From: Cladopsammia gracilis
Taxonomy: Eukaryota > Cnidaria > Anthozoa > Scleractinia > Dendrophylliidae
Length of the DNA stretch: 64,000 nucleotides
Assembly (NCBI GenBank): GCA_022457155.1
Contig: JAJGOT010000171.1
Span: forward strand, 248,001-312,000
Reading direction: 5' to 3'
The number at the start of each line of letters is the position of its first letter. The stretch's first letter is position 1. The translations under genes were made by a program, and so were the position numbers. Positions 45,430 to 56,342 of the stretch are shown piece by piece. The notes beneath the pieces were generated by a model. It was not told where the DNA came from and searched no databases. It was given only the letters and a program-made list of their open reading frames with translations.

Positions 45430-45775
45430 GGCAAACTGATCCTTACGGCAGAAAAACAGAAGCAGAAGCAAATAAAACAAGATAAAAGTGGAATATAATA
45501 GTGCCCAATATTTCGCTTTGCAAAACAAAGCTTCTTCAGGGGCTAGCACTATAAATGATTACAACTGTAAAACCGTTATACAAGTGGTTTTGAAAAAACT
45601 AAGGAATAACAAAAACAATGAATATGATTGGTGAAGGGTTTGACGGGTGATAAACTAAACTGACTAGTGATGAGAAAGTTAATGAAGTTCGTCGCGCCTG
45701 TTGATTCCAAGTGGTTCTAACGTCTTTGCTTTGTCTATGAGAAATGCTTCACGCGCTTTTCGTAGCTGGTATTAA
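45430..45775 (-). pseudogene. Penelope-like element 3' end
   Basis: The minus strand reads KAREAFLIDKAKTLEPLGIN then a stop soon after, matching the C-terminal end of the GIY-YIG endonuclease of Penelope-like retroelements (REAF...L.PLGLN pattern, from memory). A UTR follows with GAAGAAGCTTTGTTTTGC and TTCTGTTTTTCTGCCGTAAG at its end. The same end sequence recurs at 52395-52480. No RT core is left. Confidence 0.55.
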
Positions 45776-46633
45776 TAGATTAAAAAGGGTGAAAGCCGTA
45801 CGAAAAATTATAGCCGGAATGACATAGCGAAAACCCGGCCTGAAGTGATTTTTACGGCCTGTATTGAATGAGACAAATACACCTAAAACAAGCCATTCTT
45901 CTCGGTCTTGTCTCGGCGATAATCTAGCCTGCATAACAGGCGTTATTGGGGGCGCTCAAGCGGGTTTTGGGGCGTGAGCGCGTAGCGCGAGACACGAGCG
46001 CGAAGCGCGAGAACAAAGATGTCTCGATTCTGCGGAGAAGAGAGTTTGTACACTAGATAGAGCAGCCTAAATTAGTGGAAAGCTTTCTGCTTTGTAATAC
46101 ATGCAGAATTTGGGAAAGTATTCCCTCAATTTTGTTGGATCATATTGATCATTTGCAATCTGATATTTCAACGAATTATGCTGATGGGACCGTTTCCAAT
46201 AACCAAGGGTAGACATCTGCCGTTGGGATCTCTAGTCTGTTGGGAAAAAAGGATGGTTTATGTGATAACATAACGCCCCGAAGAGTGAGAAGAGAGAATT
46301 TGAGGTTTGCAATTACATTGTAATTGAAACATTAATGAAACGTGATTTTCTTCTATCGTTCATTGTTCTTTCAGTGATAAGATTTGCTGCTAAAAGCATA
46401 ATCAATTTTGAATGACACAGGCTGGAAAACTTCAATTTTAATTAAATGAGAAATAGAACATGATCTTTATGTCAACAATCACTTTGACCGAGGTCATGTC
46501 AAGGATGTTTATAATTGAGATAACTTGTAATGCATATAAGCTTATTTAGTATTTTGTGAAAGAAGGGGTGCGTGACTCAGACAAAGTTTGCTGTCAACTC
46601 AAAGGCTTTGTATGAGCGAGACCCGGCGCGCGC

Positions 46634-47020
46634 GCGGGGGGGGGGGGGGGGGGGTACTCCCTTATATGACCTATACCGGGACGTGCCGCTGGACAGGGTA
46701 TGGTTTTTGGCATTTTTGTCCTGAACAGGGTATATAATTTAACGCGAGTCTGTCCAAAACAGGGTATGGCTCCAGTTAACGTAGCGCTTGTGGTGACTTC
46801 CCTTGTCGTGATTAGCATATTCATGCAAAGGTGAAGTCGTTTTCGTTTCAGATCCGTCTACTATTTTTTTAAAGCTCAGATTAATAACCACGCACGAGTC
46901 GTGTCCTAGACAGGGTCCTAAAATAAAGGGTGTTGTTCTACACAGGGTAGGTATTTTCGTTTCTTTTTTGTCCTAAACAGGGTCAGGGTCTCAGACCCTC
47001 AGCGGCACCCCTATACCCAA
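46634..47020. repeat. G-tract-headed foldback element A with six ACAGGGT motifs
   Basis: Starts with a long G-run, then ACTCCCTTATATGACCTATA and GTGCCGCTGG. It ends with CAGCGGCACCCCTATACC in inverted relation. Inside, ACAGGGT occurs six times in the same orientation at 46693, 46725, 46759, 46910, 46942 and 46977. Non-coding. Confidence 0.7.
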
Positions 47021-47435
47021 ATATTGGTGATGATGTTTTGGATATGAAAAATCGGTGAACGTGATTTGAACGTTTTGTGCGCTTCAAATACAATAAATAC
47101 AAGGCAATGTTACATTAGGAAGTGAAAAACTGATTCAAGAAATGTAAATTTTGACTTAAAATTCAACAAATTATGTGACGAGGCTGCACGGTGAAATCCG
47201 ATCATCAGACTTCCAATCTATTACTGGCCCTAGAGCGATAAGAAAACATTTCATGACTTGTGCCCAGAGGCAAAGAGAAGTTTTTTTTTGCATCCTTCTT
47301 ATTTGACTAAGATGTTTGCATCGCTAGCTTGAAAAGAGATGCGTAAATAGGTACCAAATGATCTGTATTATCCCAAATTAACTGCCGTGTACCTAAATTT
47401 TAACTTTATACTAGTTAGCAGTAGCTAAAAAAACC

Positions 47436-47834
47436 CGGGGGGGGGGGGAGGGGGTCTCCCATATATAAGCTATTCGGGTATGTGCCGCTGGATGGGGTCG
47501 GGTTTTTGACCTTCTGGGTCTGAGATGGGGTCTTAGTTTTGCCCACTAAGTCTGAGATGGGGTATACTTTTCCGTTCAATTTTCGAATTAAGTGCTTTGT
47601 CATTTTTTTCCGGTACATTTTTCATCTGGAACCGTGCCTGTAGAAGTCGATTCAATGAGCGTGTATGGGTTTGACGCCTAATTCTGTCAATTTGTGTAAA
47701 CAAACCCCTTTTTTGGATAAAGAGCCTTTTACCAAATTTAACTGTATGGACTGAGATGGGGTAGCAAAAATAGAAATTTTAGGTCTGAGATGGGGTGGAG
47801 GTTCTTAGGTCCCAGCGAAACACCCCCACCACCG
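47436..47834. repeat. G-tract-headed foldback element B with GATGGGGT motifs
   Basis: Same layout as element A: a G-run, TCCCATATATAAGCTATTCG, then GTGCCGCTGG. The right end (CCAGCGAAACACCCCCACC) partly mirrors it. The internal motif is (TCTGA)GATGGGGT, five copies between 47491 and 47803. Confidence 0.65.
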
Positions 47835-47837
47835 ACG

Positions 47838-48143
47838 CCTGGGGGGAGACTCCCATATGAAAGGGGCGGGGATGCCCGTCGGAAATTTTGAATTAAACCC
47901 CTAAAGGAGACCAATCTGGGTGTGGCTCAAGCTTTTGTTGACCCCTAAAAGAGACCATTTTAAAACACAGACAAATGTATTATATTAATGTTTCTTCGCG
48001 TGCAACCCTAAACGAGACTTTGACAGCAAAATATAATGGCGTTTTGCCCAGAACACCCTAAGCGAGACCAAAATCCGAAATTTACACCCCTAAGCGAGAC
48101 GACGAGCATCCCCGCCCCTTTCATATGGGAGTTCCCCCCCCCC
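47838..48143. repeat. Foldback element C, 27-bp perfect TIR, five CCCTAAnnGAGAC motifs
   Basis: TIRs at 47849-47875 and 48106-48132 match at 27 of 27 positions, flanked by G/C-runs. Between them the motif CCCTAA(A/G)(A/C/G)GAGAC occurs at about 47898, 47942, 48006, 48056 and 48087, all in one orientation with irregular spacing. Non-coding. Confidence 0.8.
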
Positions 48144-48886
48144 GGGTTTCGACGGTGATCGGGAGACTAAAATTGATGGTTTTTGAGAGGCGCGCTACGT
48201 AGAAACATCCGTTATGTTGCGTCAGTTTTTTCACATGGTTTGGCCATGTTCTCTCTGGCACATAGTTTTGCAACAGTGGCATGATTTTCTCGACTGTTTT
48301 GTTCATTGTGTATGGCATAAGCTGACAGGGTAATATCCGAAGTTTAAAACCAAGTGGACATTTTTGAAAGTGCTAACTCAGTCAGGTTAGTTACTCGAAC
48401 TTGTTGCTACACTGTGCTGACGATCCGCAATAACGGCGAAATACCTATCCGCAGTTGCATTTAAACTTTCAGTTTGGCCTCAATCATGCCATTGTTGCGT
48501 TACTTTTTCTACGCAGTTGTCAGCCCTTGCTTCTTATAGTACCGTCGTAAGGGCCGATACGGCCTGAATTCGTTTCTTGCTTGTAGCAGGGCGAAAATAA
48601 AGAATTTGAAAAAAAAAGAATTGTGTATTTCAAACATGTGTACCAAAGCCTTTTGACCAGCAAAAAATAAAGGAAAACTATTTTGGTCGCGAAATCGAGC
48701 GGACCGCTTTTAGCGGGACTGCCACTTAACGCAAACAGACGTACCACTAATCGAAAAACGGAAAACAGAGATATTTCAGCCGATCCACATCTGAATAAAT
48801 TACAAGAAAAATATTAAACATCAAACAACATTTAACAGACCGGACCCTATGGAATATATGAATGATCGATGTTTTAAAATATATTA

Positions 48887-49490
48887 AAGTGAAGTCGCTT
48901 AGCGAGTGACAACCGGACATCTCGTGAAAAGTTGCTTAAAGTTAAGGCAGGAAAGCGAGTCGGCAATTAATTTTAGCCAATGAGAAGCCAGTTGTGGTCA
49001 TTTATCCGACAAGGCTATGTACAAATTTTAAATTTAATGTTAATTAACCTATTTATTAATGTTTTTTTTTCTCCTTGTAATTCATTGTTTGTGGCAAAAT
49101 AAATAAAATAAAATAAAAAATAAAATAAAAAAAAATAACGCTGTCAAATCGGAGATAAAGCACGCGTTCTATTTTCATGCCTTTCTCGTCGCATATTTGC
49201 GTCTTGTTGTACTAGATGTGGTCGATTAGCGAGTGACAACCGGAAATTTCGTGAAAAGAGTTGCTTTTCAACTCGCTTAAAGTTATTAAAGCGAGTCAGC
49301 TCAATTGAATTGAACTCTCGTTAAATTTAAGGCACGAAAGCAGGTAGCTTAAGCGATTTGGCAATTAATTTTAGCCAATGAGAAGCCAGTTGTGGTCATT
49401 TATCAGACAAGGCTGTCAAATTGGAAATAAAAAGCGTTCTATTTTCATGCCTCTCTCGTCGCATATTTGTGTCTTGTTGTACTAAATGTG
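48887..49490 (+). repeat. Direct duplication, first copy split by a poly(A) insertion
   Basis: 48887-49012 plus 49138-49220 correspond to 49215-49490 (CTTAGCGAGTGACAACCGGA, AATTTTAGCCAATGAGAAGC, TTCATGCCT(T/C)TCTCGTCG). The first copy is interrupted by 49015-49137. The second copy has extra internal sequence. Function unknown. Confidence 0.8.
49015..49137 (+). mobile_element. Short retroposed 3' end with A-rich tail
   Basis: About 120 bp ending in TGGCAAAATAAATAAAATAA and a long (AAAAT)n/A tail, inserted into a duplicated sequence whose uninterrupted copy is at about 49410. It reads as the 3' end of a LINE or a SINE; the family is not recognised. Confidence 0.55.
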
Positions 49491-50040
49491 GTCCAACCAA
49501 ATTGCAAAGAAACTGGAACGGTTGCATCTAAAATACGAAGTATTCTCGCCAAATATTGTAAGGTTGTAGGTGCCGGCGCTCTCATTGCGTCAATGGTGGC
49601 GCAATTTCTGCGAAAAATTGCTCAAGACGTCTTTAATATGGCTTTGCATGCGTGGGGCCAACGCTCACGGTTTCTTTCGGTGACTATGGCTCCTCGCAAA
49701 ATATGTTGTTGTTGCTCATTTATATTAGATTCGGCATATGTGGAGGGGCCTAATTTGATTGCATTATACAATGGATTTACTTTTGCGCACAATTAACGTT
49801 AATGTCCCTTTTTTAGTAGTCATTGGAATACTGAATCATTGCTATTACGGTTTGATTTATGAAAGAGTTATTTCAATTTTAAATGGGTATTAAATGTTGA
49901 GGTGTCATGATTATGTAATAGTATGTTAGAAAGGTAAGATTTTGCCGATTAAGCTAACTAAAAGACTTTCGGCTTGATTATGCAAGAGTATGGATTTGGC
50001 TTTTGTTCTGTCGGTTTTGGAATATTGAATCATTGCCATA

Positions 50041-50496
50041 TGAAGCACTCATCAGTCAAATATTTCAATAGTATTGCGGGAGAAAATCCAGATGATATTA
50101 AAGTTTTGAAAACAACTCCAACTGGGAAAGCTGCTTTCCATATTAGAGGCAATACATTGTACACACGACATTCAAGTTTTCCAGTTTCAACCATGTTTGA
50201 ATTTAGAAATAATGAGACAAAAAGATGCCAAAAAATTTGCAGAGCTACTTAATCGCATGAGAAAGGGAAAACATACTAAACATGATATTGCCATTTTAAA
50301 TCGAAGAGTTCTCAATGTAAAATCAAAAGAAAAAAATTATCCTATGAATAGTTCCTATTTATGTCCTACAAATGCACCAGTAGATGATCACAACAATGCT
50401 ATTTATAACATTCACTTACAACCACTTATTTCACAGTCAAAAACCGTTGATGAGCCTCCACTAGTTCTAACCACTTCTGCAGTCACCGGCAAATGA
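50041..50496 (+). pseudogene. PIF1-like helicase remnant
   Basis: The first part, in frame with 50041-50190, reads GENPDDIKVLKTTPTGKAAF, the PIF1 Walker A region with an atypical start. After a shift the second part reads EIMRQKDAKKFAELLNRMRK and DIAILNRRVLN, then TNAPVDDHNNAIYNIH, known blocks of element-borne PIF1 helicases. The Walker B region between them is deleted. The helicase unwinds DNA in related elements and here is inactive. Confidence 0.72.
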
Positions 50497-50699
50497 ATTT
50501 TAAAGCCTTCATACCGTAGCCTTTACGTTCTTTATTTAGCAAGACTCCACTTTCTGTTCTACTGTAAAGTGTACTTTATCCCTGTTCATCCGTTGCTTCA
50601 ATAACTAAATGTCTCGCGGAATAAAATGACATTATTGCCTTGTACATAAAATCTTTGTCGCGTATGTACTCTTCGGAAAGATTGAACAATCGATTTTAC

Positions 50700-50714
50700 C
50701 CCCCCCCCCCCCCT
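50700..50714. repeat. Poly(C) run
   Basis: About 14 consecutive C residues. No gene around it (50500-51484 holds only short unrecognised frames). Confidence 0.9.
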
Positions 50715-51484
50715 CCATATCAAGATTCTTCTTTAACAAGATGGCTTTAACAAGATGGCTTTAAGAGCCCTTTGATTCATCTTTAGTAGCTGCCTGATGA
50801 GCATCATTAAGCTTGAAGGTAGTTCAGAGTCCACTTTCTCAATGAACCGAGTTAGGTGTTGTGCTTCGTTAAAGAATTTGGCTCGCTGCAAACGAAGTAG
50901 CTTTGGGACTCGACTCTGGATGAATTTCTTGACCTACCCTGGCAAATTTTGGAAGTTGCGACCACTAAAGAACACAACTAGCGCGAAATTTCGGCGGTGG
51001 GTCGGAGTGGCTGTGTGCGTTAAGAAATGAACGCTGTCGAAAAATCTCGTTATTTCCCAGCATGCAGTGCGGTGGTGATTTTGAACATCGAGACAAGGCG
51101 AGTATGCACTAGAATAAGAAGCTGTAGCTCGGCCCGAGCAACCAATAAGGGCAAAAAATTCACTGCTAAGCTAGGGCTAGGCCTGAATTATGCTGTAAAT
51201 GTTGACTTTTGGGTTTGCCACGATGATTTGAATAAAAAAACTAAAGGGAAAAACGTGATTTTTGTTTTTATATGACGTTAAAAACGGTAATTTTTGTTAT
51301 TGTCCAAATTCAAACGCTGATATTCTGCAAAAATCGCTAACTTTTTTGTATTTATTGGGTATCTCAACTTGAAGAATGCTCACAACTGATAGTAAGGCAA
51401 TGTTCACGTGATTGAGAAAGTTGCAATTTTTTAAAGCAGTGGAGTATTGTACGGCCGGTTTTCGCCGGCACGGCCGTCAATGGA

Positions 51485-51540
51485 TTAACCAACTATATCC
51501 TCAATGCCATAATATAGCTTGTATAAAGAACTAACCCCCC
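51485..51540 (+). pseudogene. LINE continuation after the piggyBac-type insertion
   Basis: The TTAA is followed by a frame (LTNYILNAI) that continues the RT sequence left at 42918, then stops. About 40 bases are recognisable. Confidence 0.55.
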
Positions 51541-53467
51541 GGACAGAAGTCCACAAAGTTAAACAAAGGAACCTTTGTTAACTTTCCCTTTTTTTGTACA
51601 TACCTATATCTCGTTTTGCGCATGCGCATTAACGAAATAAAAATCACACCTCACAAAAGATCGCACCTTTGGGCTAAAGTGTGCTTGTATGTTCGCACAT
51701 TCTGCTAAACTGAAAATGGAAATCTAGGACCGAACCAGTTTTGAGTCTATTTCAGAAAGAGGTCTTTGTGAACACAAAGATGCACGCGCTCAGGTTAAGC
51801 CGAAGATTTTACGATCATCCTCGAACTTTTCGGCGTTGTTTCGGCATCGTCACTTAAAACAAAAGGCTTATTGTTTAATTCTTAATGGGCGAATTTGACC
51901 CGCTACAATAGACCATTTCTTGATTCAGTCTCTCTCAGGCAAAGAAAGACTGTATCTTTCGTTGTCGCTGTAAAAAAGTGTGGTCTTTGTACAAGGCGGC
52001 TTTGCATACAAATGCGTGTCTTTTCTCCCTTTGCAGGGATAGGGGTTTGGAACGGGTTCGGATTTTTATGGTTTGGGAAGGGGATATATTTCCTGGTGGT
52101 TTCTGATAGCAAAACATAGGAAAGGGAGTGACGTAGCCGGAGTGTCACTCTCCATATCTAAATCCAACAACAATGACGGCAGTAATAATATAGTTCTATT
52201 TGAGCTAAAAGTATCGGGCAATCAGCGCCAAGACTTGTGACGTCAACAGTTGTGCAAACCTTCGTAATCAACATGGTAGTCAAAATTCATCGTCGGAGGA
52301 CATTTCCAACTGAGCAAAACTGCTAAAAATATAGCTAAAAAAGTGGTTTGTTTACGAGAAATTCTAAAGCGTCTGAAAGCGACACCGCGTTTTTGCATGA
52401 CGTCACCATGTTTTTTGCTTTTGCTTCTGTTTTTCTGCCGTTAGGATCAGTTTGCCGTTTCTTTTGTTTCACTTCAAGTATTAATACTGATATAGGTCTG
52501 CAAACCCAGTTCCGGCCATTCTCAACGGTTTGTTGCAGTGATCGTGCATTGTTTCTTTTTATACTAGTTCCAGGCCCCAGGACAAGAAAAGTTCATTTTT
52601 GACCAACTTTGGACGTCCAAAAAAATACCTTTCGTTCCTTGACCATAACTTAAATTGGATTTTAACTTTTTAGTATCAAAAACAGGTCGAAATTTCATTT
52701 CATAGGCACTTTAATAGTAGCAAGGTAGAAGATCAACTGAATGTATGTGGATAAGAGCGACACAACTGCAAGTAAGAAATTGTTTAATAAGTCATAGAAC
52801 ATCTTAGGATTTGTAGAATTAAAAATTGGGGGTTTAGATTCAAATTTGTGCTAGAATGTAACTTGTCATTTATTTTTTCTTTTCACAATTTACTTGCTAC
52901 AGTTGTCTAGCGAACTAGCCACGCACAGTCCAGCGAACTCAGTCCAAAACAAAACATCAGGTCAAGTTTGGCTCTGAATCATGGTAAACATTGTTGCGAA
53001 AAAGGTCGCACTTTGGCGATATTTGGATCAGAAGTTGAGCTAATTTGCCTCATTTCTAACTTGTATAACTCCCTAGTGAAACTTCGCAAAGCGGACGCAC
53101 TTTGTTGTTTTGAATTCTTGATTGAGCCCTTCATTCTGGCCAAGTTTCATCCAAAATTAAGAGATTGCATGTGTCACCCCGCATGGTCCTCTGCTGGTAA
53201 GTGGTTTCAGTCTTGCTTTACTTTTTACCGTCAAGATTCACGAAATATTGATTCCGTTTGTCCTCTACACCTAGTGTCTGGAAAACCAGAAACGACAAGT
53301 GGTAAATAGTTTTTTAAATGTGTAATCATAAAAAAATCCTGATTTTTAATTTTTGGACGGGGACAAATATGCAAATTCTCACTCCTTACATTGGCTGTAA
53401 ACTTTTCTTGGTAATTCCGCTGACCAGTGCATAAGGCTTCGAGCTCTGGAGTACTTCAAATGGACTT
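51541..53467. other. No gene recognised; one Penelope-like 3' end
   Basis: 52395-52480 shares TTCTGTTTTTCTGCCGTTAG and GATCAGTTTGCCG with the Penelope-like end at 45.4 kb (inverted relative to it). The frames at 52348-52602 and 52968-53309 show no family I recognise. Confidence 0.5.
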
Positions 53468-53851
53468 CTAAAATGTATGAAGTTTTGCTTTTATTTGTAA
53501 AAGATCAAACAAAATTCTGTTTCGATGAATTAGACGTGTCTTAGCGTGACACAAATACGCATTGTTTGAAATAGGAGAGACAACCACATGATGTAATATT
53601 TTAGATGTGTTTACTCATCAATTGAGAAGGAAAATTAAAACCGATCTGCGGACTTAAAATGGATTTTTCAAGACTGAGGTAAACGCTACAGCACGGTAAA
53701 TGTGTGAAGTTTCGCTTCCATTTTGTTAAACTTAAAATAAACCAAATTTTGTTTCGATGAATTAAAAACATGTCAGTGTGACACAAAAATACACATTATT
53801 TGAAATACGAGAGAGAACTAGATGATGTAATGTGTTAAGGTGTTTCGATTT
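53468..53851 (+). repeat. Two tandem copies of a foldback-element arm
   Basis: 53468-53606 and 53697-53851 are similar (TTTCGATGAATTA, GTGTGACACAAA(A)ATAC, GATGATGTAAT). Both match one arm of the complete foldback element at 54805-55060. Confidence 0.75.
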
Positions 53852-53852
53852 A

Positions 53853-54014
53853 ACAAATTGACGTCAGTTTTTTATGCGTCTGTCCTCTTATTGATGATAA
53901 AATTCGCCATAACATTGTCAAAGTGCTGTGGATCCACAGCAAACTTTGACAATGTTATGACGAATTTTATCATCGATGAGAGGACAGACGCATAAAAAAC
54001 CGACATCAATTTGT
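53853..54014. repeat. Long near-perfect palindrome, about 160 bp
   Basis: Two arms of about 75 bp with few mismatches around a perfect 16-bp centre GCTGTGGATCCACAGC (53925-53940). The outer parts read ATGCGTCTGTCCTCTTATTG and its complement. A related single arm occurs at about 54395-54425. It would extrude as a long hairpin and is probably a foldback transposon. Confidence 0.9.
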
Positions 54015-54083
54015 TTTTTACAATAACAAACGCCAAAATCGTAAAAAACCGGACCAAATGAAGAGTGAACGCAAGGTAAACAG

Positions 54084-54247
54084 GGTGTCAGTAAAACGCG
54101 GGGTCGGGGCCGGGGCCGGGGTGGGATAAGGTCTAGGAATAGGATTAAATATAATCCCTTTACCTAATCCTAACACTATGCCTAATCCCATACTTAATCC
54201 AGGACCGTATCCCACCCCGACCCCGACCCCCACATTTTACTGACACC
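54084..54247. repeat. Foldback element with G-quadruplex-capable arms
   Basis: Ends GGTGTCAGTAAAA and TTTTACTGACACC. The left arm has four G4 tracts with 2-base spacers (54100-54121). The right arm carries the complementary CCCCGACCCCGACCCCC. The interior has repeated CCTAATCC-like units. Non-coding MITE-like element. Confidence 0.85.
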
Positions 54248-54804
54248 TAGGCAAACATGACAAATTGTTGAGTTTTGTTCAAATTGACGCAATCATTGTC
54301 AATAAGTTTTCTCGCTTTCTCATTGGCTAACTAATAACAATAAAAACATTTCACTGGCTAAAAAATTGACAGGATGACATAAATAAAAATTTTATGTCTG
54401 TACTCTTATTGATGATAAAAATTGACCAATCAGCATGCGAGAATAACTTCAGTTATTTTAAAAACAGTTTTTCACAGACCATACTTACAGTTTCAATCGG
54501 CTTGTAAGCGGTCTTCGTCAAGTCGGCACAAAATTAAATTTTTACCACTAACTTGTTTTGAATTGAAGTTGGCAACATGTATTTTTTGGTAAAATCGATA
54601 TTACCATGACGACGATAAACAAGAAACTTCGAAATCAGTACACGTAAAATTTCAAGCGTTTAAGATATCTTATTCAAAATCAGACCTAAGCACCTAAAAA
54701 TATGGTATATGGCAAACTTTGGGATTTTCATTGCGAAACAGACTTAGGTTTTTAAATGTGTAGCCTGCGAGCAAGCCTTTCAGGCTCGGGGTATAAACCA
54801 AATT

Positions 54805-55060
54805 TTGTTTCTAAAACGCGAAATGAAAAACATGTCTTAGCGTGACACACACGTATTGAGAACTGGGTAACGTAATGTTTTAAATTTTTTTACTGCTCTG
54901 TGAAACAATACCGCTGTTTACTGTGCTGTTTATCAAAGGTCACAACAAACTTAACGCATCACGTGATCCAGTTCTTCTATTTCACATAATACATATTTAT
55001 ATCACGCTAAGACATATTTTTGTAATTCATCGTTTTCGTAACGAAATTTGTTTTACTTGA
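54805..55060. repeat. Foldback/MITE element with long inverted arms
   Basis: The left arm (ATGTCTTAGCGTGACAC, GAGAACTGGGTAACG) and right arm (CACGTGATCCAGTTCTTC, ATCACGCTAAGACATAT) pair over about 100 bp. It is the complete form of the arms at 53468-53851. Confidence 0.8.
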
Positions 55061-56165
55061 ACTTTTACAAATGACTCCCGGTCCACCATCCACTAAGTAT
55101 ATAGCGCCCTATATTCACGAGTTGGCTCTGGCATTTGATTATCATCAATGCTCAAATTGCTCGTGAGTCCAACGATCTTATGACAATTTTTTCCAGTATT
55201 TACAAGACTAAGGCAAATTCATGTGAGACAGATTTTTGGGTTGGGTTTTAGGGACAAGGACCTTTACTAGACAAAGCTTAGCTAAACAAAACATTCGCTA
55301 AATGATAACACAAAAACTAACTGAGCAACCTTCAAATTTAGTGAGGTTCACCCATGAAATGAATGCTTCATGTGCAAAGAAAGGTTGGATTGCCTACTAC
55401 TTTAATAGTTTTGATAAAAAATGACAATAAAGTTTGATGAAAAAGGCAATAAACTCATGCAAGGTCTAGGATAAAATATGACCTACATACACTGTGTTCT
55501 GGAGCTGGCATCGTAATTCTAAACGTTGTTGAAAAGCGAATAAATATTATGCAATTCTGGAGAAAATCGTGTGTTGAAATTTCCCCTGCAAGTATTCTCC
55601 GACAGCAACAACAGCTCTAATTCAAAGCAGAATTGCACAAAATCATCGTTCTTGCTCAGCAATACCACCCCCCAACCCTCTTAAAAAAGAACAAAACAAC
55701 AACAGTGCTTCAGGCCTTTGAATGAATGAAAGCTAATTTGCTAAAAATAGGGAAACCAGTTGAAGTCACATACACCAAGGGGAATGGTTGACAGGATTTT
55801 AGAACTGTCTGTGGGTTGTCCTTTCGCGAATTTTAGATTATTTAAATTGCTTCTAAATGTTATAACTTGTTTTTAGTCACTTATTTGCCTGGTTCACCTA
55901 AATGCGACAGCTTTCTTCCTCTTTTTAACAACCAGATGCATCCATGATTTAAATTAATTACAAGGAATAAGAATACACTGACTGAATAGCTAAATCTTAC
56001 GGACAATAAATTAGTTACCTGCAGAGTATAAGGCTTGTGATTCTTTCTATTAATATTACTTTTACATATTGCAATTGTTCACTGCTTATAGCAGACTCTA
56101 ACCTGTGGCTTAGGTTAGCGAGAACTTTTGGCGTAAACAATGTTCTGTTCTTATGTGTCCAAAAC
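55061..56165. other. No gene recognised
   Basis: AT-rich with no open frame of interest and no repeat that I can name. Confidence 0.5.
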
Positions 56166-56224
56166 TTATCATCATCATCATCATTATCATCATCGTTGTC
56201 ATCATCATTACCTTCATCATCACC

Positions 56225-56266
<42 letters not shown>

Positions 56267-56342
56267 GTCATCATTACCTTCATCATCATCATCGTCATTA
56301 TCACCTTCACATCATTACCTTCATCATCATCGTCATCATCAT
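56166..56342. repeat. (ATC)n microsatellite
   Basis: Imperfect trinucleotide repeat. The poly-Ser, poly-His, poly-Ile and poly-Met frames across it are artefacts of the repeat. Confidence 0.97.

Larger units (their letters stand above)
42919..51484. mobile_element. piggyBac-type element, 8.6 kb, TTAA-flanked
   Basis: The left end TTAA|CCCATTGACGACCG (42915-42932) and right end CGGCCGTCAATGGA|TTAA (about 51471-51488) form short TIRs next to TTAA, the piggyBac signature. Removing it rejoins the LINE frame (VDAKI then LTNYILNAI), which confirms the boundaries. No piggyBac transposase was recognised. The interior is a patchwork of LINE, Penelope, PIF1-helicase and foldback remnants, so it is either a non-autonomous element swollen by insertions or two ends of unequal origin. 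Confidence 0.75.

Noticed and set aside
46594..46824. Pro-rich minus-strand frame
   Set aside because: Product of the poly(G) run and the flanking G-rich repeat.
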